Assembly (NCBI GenBank): GCA_947381905.1
Contig: CANCXL010000016.1
Location: forward strand, 1 to 44,598
Origin: an uncultured Clostridiaceae bacterium
GTDB lineage: Bacteria; Bacillota; Clostridia; TANB77; CAG-465
Length of the DNA: 44,598 bases
Reading direction: 5' to 3'
Part shown: piece by piece, positions 1 to 8,156 of the stretch
Layout of the letters: each line of letters starts with the position of its first letter
Position numbering within the stretch: the stretch's first letter is position 1
The notes under the pieces: model-generated
The model's database searches: none
The model's input: the letters and a program-made list of their open reading frames with translations, nothing else
Told to the model about the DNA's origin: nothing
Program-made: the position numbers and the translations under genes

Positions 1-12
1 CCAGCCCAGCCA
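1..12 (+). tRNA. 3' tail of a tRNA gene (partial)
   Basis: The first 12 bases look like the 3' side of an acceptor stem, a G discriminator at 9 and an encoded CCA at 10-12, followed at once by an intrinsic terminator. The tail resembles the 3' end of the tRNA-Gln found on the other strand near 6.1 kb, but it is too short to assign an amino acid. Confidence 0.5.
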
Positions 13-20
13 ATAATAAA

Positions 21-57
21 AACACTAGAATGTTTATTTAACGTTCTAGTGTTTTTT
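21..57 (+). terminator. Intrinsic terminator after the partial tRNA
   Basis: A 10-bp stem (21-30 with 44-53, extendable by two pairs) closes a short loop and runs into a stretch of T. Confidence 0.85.
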
Positions 58-101
58 GCACTTATTTTTATTTAAATATCTTTAGGTGTAATATATAGAC
101 A

Positions 102-130
102 TTTACATTTTTTTCTTTTTATTATATCAT
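102..130 (+). promoter_or_regulatory. Candidate sigma-A promoter of the AAA gene
   Basis: TTTACA at 102-107 and TATCAT at 125-130 are separated by 17 bp, each one base from consensus. It is the best promoter-like sequence between the tRNA terminator and the gene starting at 204. Confidence 0.45.
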
Positions 131-178
131 ATTATTAAATACATTATATAAGTATTAGTTTTATTTCGAAAGGAGGAA

Positions 179-196
179 TATATACTATAGTATATA
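179..196. repeat. 18-bp perfect palindrome between ribosome site and start codon
   Basis: TATATACTATAGTATATA is its own reverse complement. It lies exactly between a strong AGGAGG (171-176) and the first usable ATG (204). That spacing of 27 nt is far too long for direct use, and an in-frame TAG at 198 rules out an earlier start. Folding of the palindrome in mRNA would shorten the distance; alternatively it is an operator. Confidence 0.5.
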
Positions 197-203
197 ATAG
201 GAT

Positions 204-3134
204 ATGAGAGAAGAAATTGAACAATTTATGAAGAGAGCAGTTGAGTGGTGGAAAGAGTATTATAAAATTGAAGAAGATGGTTATTTTCCTTTTATTCCTA
301 AAATTTATGGAAAAGGAAGGGGCATAGTATTTTATAGTCCAATCTTTAAGGAATGCCTTGATGGAATGCATTTGATAGGATGGCTTATTGCAGATAGAAG
401 TGAAGACAAATATATAAAATATGAGAATACAAGTAATAATATTATTATAGACAAGTCTATTTCGTTAAATTATAAAGATAAGCAATATCAAAAAATTTTA
501 GACATTTTTGTCAATATATTAGAGAAAGTTCTAGACTCTGAAGAAAGTAGTATACAAGAGTTAGAGACATTAGAAAAAGAATATGAAAAAGAGTGGGCTT
601 TGGTCATAACAGGAAAGATTGAAACAATATATTCTAGTGGTATAGAGCATAAAAAAATAGAAGAATTTTACATGAAAAATAGAGAAATTCCTATTAATAA
701 AAGTAATGTTGTAATTAAACGTAAAAATGGATTAAGATATATTCCTGACAAAGATTTGGAAATAGCATTGATTTTAGAAAAGAGCTCTAATATTTCACTA
801 GAGTATGCAAATAGTAATAAAATTTTGATGAAGTCAAATATTATAAATCTATGTAAGTATGATACAGAAATATTGTATGATGCATTAAAAAGTAAGGACA
901 AAAAAATAGCAGATAAAAATATATATTCAAACGAAAAAAAAGCGAATAAGTTTATGTTATCTACAGAAGAGGAACCTTTATGTAGAAAATGTAAGTATCA
1001 AAAATGTCCTAAAAAATTGACTGCTTATATACGTTATTTAAAAGAAAACGAATTATTAGATAAAGAGATTGACGATAGAACAAAATTTAGAAGTAGTAAT
1101 AAAACAAATAATTATTTTGAATTTGATATAAAATCTGAAAATGGATTGAAAAAAGTACCAGACAATGTATATGAATTTTGCGAAGAGCTAGTAAAAAGAG
1201 AAAATGTTTATATAAGTAGTATTTTAGACAATGGCTATGTAAGAATAAATACTAACGTCGGATGTGGAAATCTTAAGGTATTAAATTACGATATAGAAAA
1301 ATTAAAGAACTTTAAAGATAAAGAAAATTGGAAGAATATAAAAAGAGATATTAATATGAATATGGAAGTGTGTTCTGACCCTATATGTGGTTTTGACGAA
1401 TGTCCATTGAAGATTGCAGCTTATATATACTATTTAAGAAAAATAGACAAAGAAGATATAATAAAAAATGAGAGAAGATATTTTAACGATAATAAGGAAA
1501 GTATTTTAAAAGAATTAGAAGAAAAAAAAGAAAGGAAGCTTGAAAGAAGAAAAGCAAAGAAAAAATTATATATCCAAGATTTCAGCTTATATAGTATAGA
1601 AAATATAGAAGCTTTAATAAACAATATATTAAATAAGACTGTGAAGAATTTCCATTGTATAGTAGAGGGGAAAGATGATGTTTTAAAGGAAAGTTTTATA
1701 AAAAAAATAATTTATGAGCTTAAAAATAATGGTAAAACAGACAATAGAGTAGAAAGAAGAGTAAGTCTTACAAATCTAGCCGTTGAAACTATGCAAAAAA
1801 CTAAAGAGGGGATTGTAAAGAAACTTGCATTAGATCAAGACAGACTATATATTGTTGATGGTATTGACGAATTTATAAATGAGTATAGTACTTATAGAAC
1901 TGAGGATTTGTATGATTCTCTTCGTGGAAAGCAATTTAGATATGTGCTAGAATTAATATCTGATTTATCATCAAGATATTATATAATACTAAATGGGGAT
2001 GAAAAGGATATTGAAAAACTATTTCAAATTAATCCTAAATTAAAATTTGTATATCAAAATAATATATATATATTTGACGATATAAATATAGATGATATGT
2101 TTGATTTGTATATAAAAAGTATCAATATAAACTTGATTGATACTTTGAGAAATAATTATAAATTATATAAAAAGGATTTTGAAAATTACGTTATAATGAA
2201 TAAAAATTTTATACCATTAAATAATAGAGAATTAGCTATATATTTGGCTAATTATAGTAATAACAAAGGTAAAATAGAATTCCCAGAAAACATATATAAA
2301 AATGAAACTGTAGAAGAAAGCTTATCAAAAATAATAGGACTAGAAGATGTCAAAAGTAAAATAAGAGAATTTGAAAAATACATGATATTTAAGATAAAAG
2401 CTAAAAACAAAGGATTAAAATTAGATAATATTAATCTTCACATGATGTTTACAGGAAATCCTGGAACAGGAAAAACTACAGTGGCTAGAATAATGGCTAA
2501 AATGCTTTTTGATATGGGAATAATAAAGGAAAATAAATTCATTGAAGTTGAAAGAAAAGATTTGATTGGAAAATATGTTGGGCATACAGCTATAAAAACT
2601 AATGAGGTTATAACAAAAGCAATTAATGGAGTGCTGTTTATAGACGAAGCATATTCTTTAAATGGTGCATCAGATAATGACTTTGGTTCAGAATCGATTG
2701 CTACTTTAATAAAAGCTATGGAAGATTATAAGGATAAAATGGTTGTTATTTTCGCAGGATATAAGAAAGAAATGATGGATTTCATAGACAGTAATCCTGG
2801 CATACGTTCAAGAATAGGATATACTTTTGATTTTAAAGATTATACTGTAGAAGAATTAATACAAATATTATATAAAAAAGCTTTAGAATCTGGATTTAAG
2901 ATTGATCCTTCTGCAGAAGAAAATGTAGAAAATATATTTAAAGAATTTTATGGCATAGAAAATTTAGGTAATGGAAGATTTACAGACAGAATTTTTCAAG
3001 AAGCTATTATAAAGCATGCTAAAAATAACAGTGATAATATAGATATTATTGTTAAAGAGGATATTCCTACTAAAGAAGAAATATATAAAATAATAAATGA
3101 GAATAAAAAATTTGGATTTAAATTTAATAAATAG
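204..3134 (+). CDS. Large AAA protein of the CbxX/SpoVK family with two cysteine motifs
   Basis: This 976-residue protein ends in a CbxX/CfxQ (SpoVK-like) AAA module: Walker A GNPGTGKT at 751-758, Walker B LFIDEAYSL with D814/E815, and the family's VGHTAIKT segment between them. Upstream, about 470-640, is a second region with a Walker B-like IVDGIDEF stretch but no usable Walker A (GKDDVLKES), probably an inactive first AAA module. The N-terminal half has two related blocks, each with a cysteine cluster followed by a TAYIRYL- or AAYIYYL-type helix (C260/C263/C268 and C390/C395/C400), perhaps metal-binding. No signal peptide or membrane segment is seen. Family members remodel partner complexes, but the substrate here is unknown. 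The start is set by an in-frame stop at 198; the ribosome site is unusually far away. Confidence 0.8.
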   Translation: MREEIEQFMKRAVEWWKEYYKIEEDGYFPFIPKIYGKGRGIVFYSPIFKECLDGMHLIGWLIADRSEDKYIKYENTSNNIIIDKSISLNYKDKQYQKILDIFVNILEKVLDSEESSIQELETLEKEYEKEWALVITGKIETIYSSGIEHKKIEEFYMKNREIPINKSNVVIKRKNGLRYIPDKDLEIALILEKSSNISLEYANSNKILMKSNIINLCKYDTEILYDALKSKDKKIADKNIYSNEKKANKFMLSTEEEPLCRKCKYQKCPKKLTAYIRYLKENELLDKEIDDRTKFRSSNKTNNYFEFDIKSENGLKKVPDNVYEFCEELVKRENVYISSILDNGYVRINTNVGCGNLKVLNYDIEKLKNFKDKENWKNIKRDINMNMEVCSDPICGFDECPLKIAAYIYYLRKIDKEDIIKNERRYFNDNKESILKELEEKKERKLERRKAKKKLYIQDFSLYSIENIEALINNILNKTVKNFHCIVEGKDDVLKESFIKKIIYELKNNGKTDNRVERRVSLTNLAVETMQKTKEGIVKKLALDQDRLYIVDGIDEFINEYSTYRTEDLYDSLRGKQFRYVLELISDLSSRYYIILNGDEKDIEKLFQINPKLKFVYQNNIYIFDDINIDDMFDLYIKSININLIDTLRNNYKLYKKDFENYVIMNKNFIPLNNRELAIYLANYSNNKGKIEFPENIYKNETVEESLSKIIGLEDVKSKIREFEKYMIFKIKAKNKGLKLDNINLHMMFTGNPGTGKTTVARIMAKMLFDMGIIKENKFIEVERKDLIGKYVGHTAIKTNEVITKAINGVLFIDEAYSLNGASDNDFGSESIATLIKAMEDYKDKMVVIFAGYKKEMMDFIDSNPGIRSRIGYTFDFKDYTVEELIQILYKKALESGFKIDPSAEENVENIFKEFYGIENLGNGRFTDRIFQEAIIKHAKNNSDNIDIIVKEDIPTKEEIYKIINENKKFGFKFNK

Positions 3135-3164
3135 TAATGCTATTTATACAATAAAGTTAAACAC

Positions 3165-3195
3165 AAAAAGTTACATACTTAGTATGTGACTTTTT
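3165..3195 (+). terminator. Intrinsic terminator after the AAA gene
   Basis: A 15-bp hairpin with one G-T wobble (3165-3179 with 3181-3195) has A and T flanks, so it could work in both directions. Confidence 0.8.
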
Positions 3196-3278
3196 GCATT
3201 TAATTTAAATATAAAGGTAAATTTATATTCTAGAATATTATTTAAAAAATATTATGAAAACTATAATTGCATCTTTTA

Positions 3279-3307
3279 TTGACAAAATAATATATGTGAT
3301 ATATAAT
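3279..3307 (+). promoter_or_regulatory. Consensus sigma-A promoter of the Clp-M41 gene
   Basis: TTGACA (3279-3284), a 17-bp spacer and TATAAT (3302-3307) match consensus perfectly. The leader to the ATG at 3391 is about 75 nt. Confidence 0.85.
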
Positions 3308-3390
3308 TTGTTTGTCACCATAGATATGATATATTATTTTATTATAATAATATGTGACCCGTATTAAATAATAGAGGGAGGGAAAAAATT

Positions 3391-5391
3391 ATGAATGATG
3401 GAATGGATTTAAATGTATCTAGACAAGTGATGGACGTTATTGGAGTAGCTGCAACAATTAGTAGTATATTACAGGAGGAAAGTATTACAACGTTAGATGT
3501 TGTACTTGCATCTTTGACAGATCCAGATAACAAACTAGTGGATATACTTGATTCACAAGGACTTTATATTGAGCCAGAGCTCGTAATAACTGGAATTATT
3601 GCAAAAGATGTTCTTTATGAAAGAATAGTAAACCAAAACTATAGTGAGTTTATTAATTCAAGAAAACTTTCAGCGCTTGAATTTAATGCCATACTAAAAG
3701 ATGAGAATGGTAAACAGATAGACGTATTGAAGACTTTTGCAGGAAAGATGGATGTGTATGTAGACTATTCAGAAAATTTATATTTGGCACTTGATATGGC
3801 AGAACAGGTATGTAATGAAATAGGGCAAGAACATATAGACTTAGATATGTTACTTTATTGTATTTTCAAAATAGAAGGTTCTGGTGCCAATAGGCTAATG
3901 AAACAATTTTTTGAAATTATGGACATTTATAAACAATTTGATGAAGATAAGTTCATTGAAAGTGTGGAAATAAAAAAAGGTACAAATATTCCAGAGGAGT
4001 TAGAATCTTTTATTGATGTTTTAAATGACAAATATGATGATAATTCTAAATGTGATATACTTGGAAGAGATAAAGAAATATTTAAAGTTTGGAATATCAT
4101 TTCTAAAAAGACTAAAAGAAATGCAGTACTTGTTGGAGAACCTGGCGTTGGAAAAAGTGCAATAATAGAAGCAATAACATATAGTATTGTCAAAAAGACA
4201 TGTCCAAAACAATATGAAAACTACAAAGTATATTCTTTGAATCTAAATGGTATGGTAGCAGGCACTAAGTATAGAGGTGAATTTGAAGAAAGAGTTGAAA
4301 ACTTAATTAATTTTCTAAAAAATAGCAAAGATATAATTATATTCTTAGATGAAATTCATCATATGTTGGGAGCAGGTTCTGCACAAAATAGTGGACCAGA
4401 TTTATCTGGATCATTAAAGCCTTTACTTGCAAGAGATGATGTTGTTTTTATTGGATCTACGACTAAAAAAGAATATGATAAGATTTTTTCGACTGATGGA
4501 GCTTTAAGTAGAAGATTTGAAGTTATAGAGGTTGAAGAGCCAAGATTTGATAAAGTTAAGCCGATGATTAAAGCAAGAATAGATACATTTAGTAAATTTC
4601 ATGGCGTTAAGATATCAGATAAAATGATAGATGCTTTAATGATAAATGCAACAAGTTTTAGTAGTATAGCAAATCCAGACAGAACAATAGATTTAGCAGA
4701 TAAAGCTATGGCAATAGCTAAAATTAAAAATTCACATGTATTAAAACTAGAACATATTAAAATGGTTAATGCTGAATTTTTTGAAATATATGCTAAAACA
4801 CCTGATGAAAACAAGCTATCTACAGCATATCATGAAGCTGGACATTTTGTCGCTTGGTTAATGTCTAAAACTAAAAGAAATGAGGAATGCATTTTAGTTT
4901 CTATTGTTCCTGCAAGAGAGTGGCTTGGAGTAAATATGTTTGAAGAAAATGAAATAAAGTTATATCCTGGAGATATGGTTTATTTGGAAGATTGTGTTTC
5001 AATAAGTCTTGCTGGAAGAATAGCTCAAAAACTTGTATCAGAAAACATTGATTCGGGGGCCTCAACAGATTTAGATCATGCAACTACGATTATAGAGAAT
5101 TTCCTATTGTATTATGGTACTGACAAGGATTATATGAATTATTCATTTTATCCAAAATTAAGGAATGGGATACTACCTATAAGTGAAAAAGTATCAGATG
5201 AAATAATGTGTAAGACTAAAGAAATTCTAGATAAAGTATATAAGGACACTGAAAAACTTATAAGCGAACATAAAAGAGGAGTTAAAGCTGTTGCTGAAAA
5301 ATTAATGTTAAATGGAATTATTACTGGTAAAGAGGCAATAAATGCATTTAATAAAGCAGAAGCGAAAGTTCTTAAAGAAGCAAATCAATAG
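3391..5391 (+). CDS. Soluble Clp-type AAA protein fused to an FtsH-type M41 zinc peptidase
   Basis: The 666-residue product has three parts. Residues 1-170 resemble two Clp N-domain repeats. Residues 225-460 form an AAA module of ClpA/ClpC first-domain type: GRDKEI before Walker A GEPGVGKS (249-256), the substrate-loop YRGEFEERV, Walker B FLDEIHH (D320/E321), and a GSTTKKEY sensor followed by LSRRFE. Residues 475-660 are an M41 peptidase: HEAGH at 481-485 supplies two zinc ligands and the catalytic Glu, and GASTDLDHA supplies Asp560 as third ligand at the FtsH spacing. FtsH itself pairs M41 with a different AAA clade and is membrane-anchored; no membrane segment is visible here. I infer a cytosolic ATP-dependent protease carrying its own proteolytic chamber. 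A GAGGGAGGG ribosome site precedes the ATG. Confidence 0.85.
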   Translation: MNDGMDLNVSRQVMDVIGVAATISSILQEESITTLDVVLASLTDPDNKLVDILDSQGLYIEPELVITGIIAKDVLYERIVNQNYSEFINSRKLSALEFNAILKDENGKQIDVLKTFAGKMDVYVDYSENLYLALDMAEQVCNEIGQEHIDLDMLLYCIFKIEGSGANRLMKQFFEIMDIYKQFDEDKFIESVEIKKGTNIPEELESFIDVLNDKYDDNSKCDILGRDKEIFKVWNIISKKTKRNAVLVGEPGVGKSAIIEAITYSIVKKTCPKQYENYKVYSLNLNGMVAGTKYRGEFEERVENLINFLKNSKDIIIFLDEIHHMLGAGSAQNSGPDLSGSLKPLLARDDVVFIGSTTKKEYDKIFSTDGALSRRFEVIEVEEPRFDKVKPMIKARIDTFSKFHGVKISDKMIDALMINATSFSSIANPDRTIDLADKAMAIAKIKNSHVLKLEHIKMVNAEFFEIYAKTPDENKLSTAYHEAGHFVAWLMSKTKRNEECILVSIVPAREWLGVNMFEENEIKLYPGDMVYLEDCVSISLAGRIAQKLVSENIDSGASTDLDHATTIIENFLLYYGTDKDYMNYSFYPKLRNGILPISEKVSDEIMCKTKEILDKVYKDTEKLISEHKRGVKAVAEKLMLNGIITGKEAINAFNKAEAKVLKEANQ

Positions 5392-5403
5392 ATTTGCTTC
5401 TTT
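5374..5403 (+). terminator. Intrinsic terminator overlapping the stop codon
   Basis: GAAGCAAATC (5377-5386) pairs with GATTTGCTTC (5391-5400) and is followed by T residues. The hairpin includes the last codons of the protease gene. Confidence 0.85.
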
Positions 5404-5411
5404 TGTTTTTC

Positions 5412-5440
5412 TTGCTTTTTTTAGTATATAAGGATATAAT
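5412..5440 (+). promoter_or_regulatory. Candidate promoter of the PAP2 gene
   Basis: TTGCTT (5412-5417), 17 bp, TATAAT (5435-5440), 20 nt before the start codon. Confidence 0.55.
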
Positions 5441-5460
5441 AAAATATATTGGAGGATAAA

Positions 5461-6102
5461 ATGAGTAAGAGAAATATAATTTTAGTTATTTCTGCTATTA
5501 TACTATTTATATTTTTAGCAATAGCAATAAAAGCTGATTATTTATATGGATTTGAATCATGGTTTTATGATGAGGCAATTGAGCATATGTCTGATCCGCT
5601 AACATTTATTTTGACTGTTATAACACATATTGGTGGACCAATTGGAATCACTATTATATGTGCAACCATATTTGTTATACCTAAGACGAGAAATCGAATT
5701 TTTATACCTGTAAGTCTGTCAGTAAGCATAGCTTTTATTTTAAATACAATTTTAAAAGCGATTTTTGCAAGAGAAAGACCAAATATTTTAAGGCTTGTTT
5801 CAGAAACATATTATAGTTTTCCATCTGGGCATGCAATGGTTAACATGGCACTATATTTTATACTTATGATTTATACATATAAGTTGATAAAGAATAAAAA
5901 AGTAAAAATACTAATATATACATTTCTTTCTACACTAATATTTTCTATAGGATTTACCAGAATCTATTTAGGTGTACATTATGCAGGAGATATAATAGGT
6001 GGATGGCTTTTAGGATTTGCTGTAAGTATAACAGTATATATGGTTATGAAAAAAAGTACAATAACATCGTATTTAGATAAAGAAGAAAAAGCAGAAATAT
6101 AA
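5461..6102 (+). CDS. PAP2-family membrane phosphatase
   Basis: This 213-residue integral membrane protein carries all three motifs of the type 2 phosphatidic acid phosphatase superfamily: K99 with R106-P107, PSGH at 121-124, and R167 with H173 and D177. The two histidines and the aspartate form the catalytic site. Hydrophobic segments lie around the motifs, placing the active site at the outer membrane face. Substrates in this family include undecaprenyl pyrophosphate, phosphatidylglycerol phosphate and phosphatidic acid; the sequence does not decide between them. The ATG at 5461 follows GGAGG with 5 nt; the in-frame TTG at 5449 lies upstream of that site and is not used. It is a single-gene unit between two terminators. 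Confidence 0.85.
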   Translation: MSKRNIILVISAIILFIFLAIAIKADYLYGFESWFYDEAIEHMSDPLTFILTVITHIGGPIGITIICATIFVIPKTRNRIFIPVSLSVSIAFILNTILKAIFARERPNILRLVSETYYSFPSGHAMVNMALYFILMIYTYKLIKNKKVKILIYTFLSTLIFSIGFTRIYLGVHYAGDIIGGWLLGFAVSITVYMVMKKSTITSYLDKEEKAEI

Positions 6103-6116
6103 TTTCTGCTTTTTTT
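6090..6116 (+). terminator. Terminator between the PAP2 gene and tRNA-Gln
   Basis: AGCAGAAAT (6090-6098) pairs with ATTTCTGCT (6102-6110) around a 3-nt loop. T-runs on both strands allow it to end both converging transcripts. Confidence 0.85.
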
Positions 6117-6191
6117 TGGCTGGGCTAGCTGGATTCGAACCAGCGAATGTCGGGGTCAGAGTCCGATGCCTTACCGCTTGGCTATAGCCCA
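6117..6191 (-). tRNA. tRNA-Gln (anticodon CUG)
   Basis: The reverse strand folds as a 75-nt cloverleaf: acceptor UGGGCUA paired with UAGCCCA, a G discriminator, encoded CCA, and a GGUUCGAAUCC T-arm. The seven-base anticodon loop CUCUGAC places CUG at 34-36, which reads CAG. U1 and the D-arm are typical of glutamine tRNAs. The last pair of the anticodon stem (31-39) is an A-C mismatch. Confidence 0.93.
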
Positions 6192-6204
6192 ATACACAAT
6201 GATT

Positions 6205-6233
6205 ATTTTAGCATAATTATATACTTTTTGCAA
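6205..6233 (-). promoter_or_regulatory. Promoter of tRNA-Gln
   Basis: On the minus strand, TTGCAA (6233-6228), 17 bp and TAAAAT (6210-6205), with a TG extension before the -10 box, lie just upstream of the tRNA. Confidence 0.6.
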
Positions 6234-6352
6234 TGGGATTTAATAATAGAATAAATAAAAATTTATATAATAAAGCTATGATAATATTAATATAATCAAA
6301 ACAACTATCTTTTTTGATAAAAATATGGTATATATAATAGTAAGGATGTAGA

Positions 6353-7357
6353 GTGATAAGTATGAATAAAGAAGAACTATTAAATTATAGAGATGCAGAT
6401 GGATACATCGACTATGATAGATTTGAAAGTGAAAAAGGGAAGAATCTAAAAACAATAGATGAAGACAGAGGCTCTTCTTCAAGAAATAAAAAATGGGTAT
6501 TTTTTGATAATGGAACAGTCATGTTAAGAGATGATCAATTCGAAAATGATGGAACTAAGTTTACCACATATCAAGAATTAATATTTGAAGAACTAGCAAA
6601 GCAAGTAAACTTTCCAGTGGCACATTATGATTTGATAAAAAGAGGTAATAAACGAGGAATAATGACATACAATGTCCTTGATAATGAAGATAATAAAGGA
6701 ATGACAATGTATTCATTAAGAGATTTTATGGACCAAATAGAGTGCAAAGATGATAATAAATTTAATTATAATATTGCAGATGCATATAGTGCAATAAAGA
6801 ATTTTAGTAAAGAATCAGGAATTGAGAAAGAACAATATGCAAAGGTTATGGTTGACTTTACTAAAATGCAAGTACTTGATTTATTCTTAAGTTCAACTGA
6901 TAGACATGCTGAAAATATCTCTTTTTTATATGGAGTAGACAAGGTAAGCAAAAAGCCAGTAATTAAACTTGCACCACTTTATGATAATGAGCTATCTTGT
7001 GGATCAGATTTAACAGAGGAAGAAATGATAATGTGCTCAGAAGATTTTAGGGAAGCAAAACAGAAGGCAGCATTGCAACAAACATGTGCAACAGTTCCAT
7101 ATGAAGATGCAATGAAAGATAGGAATAGTACACCTAATTCACAGCTTTTAAAGTTTTGTATGGAAATAGATGATGAAGTTGAAGAGTTTGTAGGAGACTG
7201 TTTAGAAAAAATAAACATTATTGACGCAGTAAACAAAGTACAAGATAGAATAAATACAAAGTTACCATATAATTATGTAGATTATCTGTTAGCAAATTTT
7301 AGTGAAAAGAAAAAAGAAATGAATAAAATAGTAAATGATTTTTATCAAGTGATATAG
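6353..7357 (+). CDS. HipA-like kinase domain protein (HipT-like)
   Basis: The protein of about 334 residues has the C-terminal kinase signature of HipA-type proteins: DRHAENISFL (D183, N187), which matches the catalytic loop DRHxxN, and APLYDNE (D211), which matches the metal-binding segment of HipA. The sequence before it, with YQELIFEELAKQV and a hydrophobic KRGIMTYNV strand, fits the N-lobe. It starts directly at the kinase portion and lacks the small N-terminal lobe of full-length HipA; the two next genes look like that lobe. HipA phosphorylates glutamyl-tRNA synthetase and HipT tryptophanyl-tRNA synthetase; the target here is unknown. GTG at 6353 sits 6 nt after AAGGA; ATG at 6362 is an equally possible start. 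Confidence 0.6.
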   Translation: MISMNKEELLNYRDADGYIDYDRFESEKGKNLKTIDEDRGSSSRNKKWVFFDNGTVMLRDDQFENDGTKFTTYQELIFEELAKQVNFPVAHYDLIKRGNKRGIMTYNVLDNEDNKGMTMYSLRDFMDQIECKDDNKFNYNIADAYSAIKNFSKESGIEKEQYAKVMVDFTKMQVLDLFLSSTDRHAENISFLYGVDKVSKKPVIKLAPLYDNELSCGSDLTEEEMIMCSEDFREAKQKAALQQTCATVPYEDAMKDRNSTPNSQLLKFCMEIDDEVEEFVGDCLEKINIIDAVNKVQDRINTKLPYNYVDYLLANFSEKKKEMNKIVNDFYQVI

Positions 7358-7366
7358 GAGGCTTTA

Positions 7367-7681
7367 ATGAAAATAAAAGTATACTGGAAAGAAATAATAT
7401 TTTTAGAAGTTGAGAAGTTAGGTAGTAAGTATTTTTCTAAAATAATTACTTCAAATTACAACATAGTAAAAGAGCAAGGATGTCCTATGGTATTTTTAAA
7501 TAATATTAAAGCAATAGATGATACTTTGCCAAATATAATAAAAAGTAGATTACCTAAAATTAGCAATTTATTACAAAATGTAGATAATAGTAATAATACT
7601 GAAGATGGAATATTAGACTATATTAATAAAACTAAGTGCGAGCGTACAACAGACTATATAACTTTAACTATTGAAAAATAA
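7367..7681 (+). CDS. Small HipA N-lobe-like protein (HipS-like, first copy)
   Basis: The product has 104 residues. Its AGGAGG overlaps the stop codon of the kinase gene and the gap is 9 nt, so the two are translationally linked. It starts with a KIKVYWKE strand, then has MVFLNNI, then a LPNIIKSRLPKI segment, and ends with TDYITLTIE. The same order of elements occurs in the gene at 7785 (VYVLKWKN, YVLVNAN, LPEFIKKRLKLN, TDYFSIVRV), so the two are diverged paralogues. The pattern recalls the N-terminal lobe of HipA, which exists as the separate antitoxin HipS in HipBST systems. Identity with the N-lobe is inferred from shape and context only. Confidence 0.5.
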   Translation: MKIKVYWKEIIFLEVEKLGSKYFSKIITSNYNIVKEQGCPMVFLNNIKAIDDTLPNIIKSRLPKISNLLQNVDNSNNTEDGILDYINKTKCERTTDYITLTIEK

Positions 7682-7696
7682 AAAGTACTTAAAAAG

Positions 7697-7725
7697 TTGA
7701 CATAACCCTTAAAAAATGTTATAAT
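7697..7725 (+). promoter_or_regulatory. Consensus promoter of the second HipS-like gene
   Basis: TTGACA (7697-7702), 17 bp, TATAAT (7720-7725): a perfect match. The second small gene is therefore expressed independently of the kinase gene and probably more strongly. Confidence 0.85.
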
Positions 7726-7740
7726 TAATAAGACACTGTT

Positions 7741-7764
7741 AATATTAACTCTAGAATTAATATT
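7741..7764. repeat. Inverted repeat just downstream of the promoter
   Basis: AATATTAA (7741-7748) and TTAATATT (7757-7764) flank an 8-bp centre, about 10-30 nt past the expected transcription start. The position suits an operator or a 5' leader hairpin; the low complexity of the arms limits confidence. Confidence 0.4.
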
Positions 7765-7784
7765 CAAAAGGGGGTTTTGAGTTT

Positions 7785-8030
7785 ATGCGAGTTTATGTGT
7801 TAAAGTGGAAAAATGAAATTGTAGGAGAAATCTTAACAAATGAAAATGGTAAATTAATGTATGTTCCAAACATAGAAAATATAAATAAATTAAAAAGTAA
7901 AGGAATTCCATATGTGTTAGTAAACGCAAATAATAATGATTTACCAGAATTTATTAAGAAAAGATTAAAACTAAATCCAAATATGGATTCGGTAACTGCT
8001 ACAGATTATTTTTCTATAGTAAGAGTATAA
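7785..8030 (+). CDS. Small HipA N-lobe-like protein (HipS-like, second copy)
   Basis: This 81-residue protein begins with VYVLKWKNEIVGEI, close to the first strands of HipA N-terminal lobes (a strand, then VG and a second strand), and has LPEFIKKRLKLN where HipA has its LP-containing helix. It is a diverged paralogue of the product of the gene at 7367. It has its own consensus promoter, a GGGGG ribosome site (7770-7774) and its own terminator. If the kinase is a toxin, separate strong expression of this partner would suit an antitoxin, but no helix-turn-helix HipB gene is present. Function is inferred. Confidence 0.5.
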   Translation: MRVYVLKWKNEIVGEILTNENGKLMYVPNIENINKLKSKGIPYVLVNANNNDLPEFIKKRLKLNPNMDSVTATDYFSIVRV

Positions 8031-8063
8031 AATAAAGAAGGCAATAGTCTTCTTTATTTTTTT
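8031..8063 (+). terminator. Intrinsic terminator of the HipS-like gene
   Basis: AATAAAGAAG (8031-8040) pairs with CTTCTTTATT (8049-8058), followed by T residues. Confidence 0.8.
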
Positions 8064-8124
8064 CTATTTAAAAATAATTAATATATAAAGTTAATAATGC
8101 GGTATGGAAATTTTGTTATATTAC

Positions 8125-8133
8125 TGGTATAAT
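8125..8133 (+). promoter_or_regulatory. Extended -10 promoter of lemA
   Basis: TGGTATAAT is an extended -10 element (TGn plus TATAAT). No good -35 box is seen at the proper distance. Confidence 0.5.
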
Positions 8134-8156
8134 TATATAAGAGATGGAGGATGAAA

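Noticed and set aside
192..197. TATAAT just before the start at 204 as a promoter for a leaderless mRNA
   Set aside because: No -35 element is present at the right distance and the hexamer partly belongs to the palindrome; the AGGAGG upstream would be unexplained.
3391..5391. Calling this gene ftsH
   Set aside because: Only the peptidase part is FtsH-like; the AAA part is Clp-type and no membrane anchor is present.
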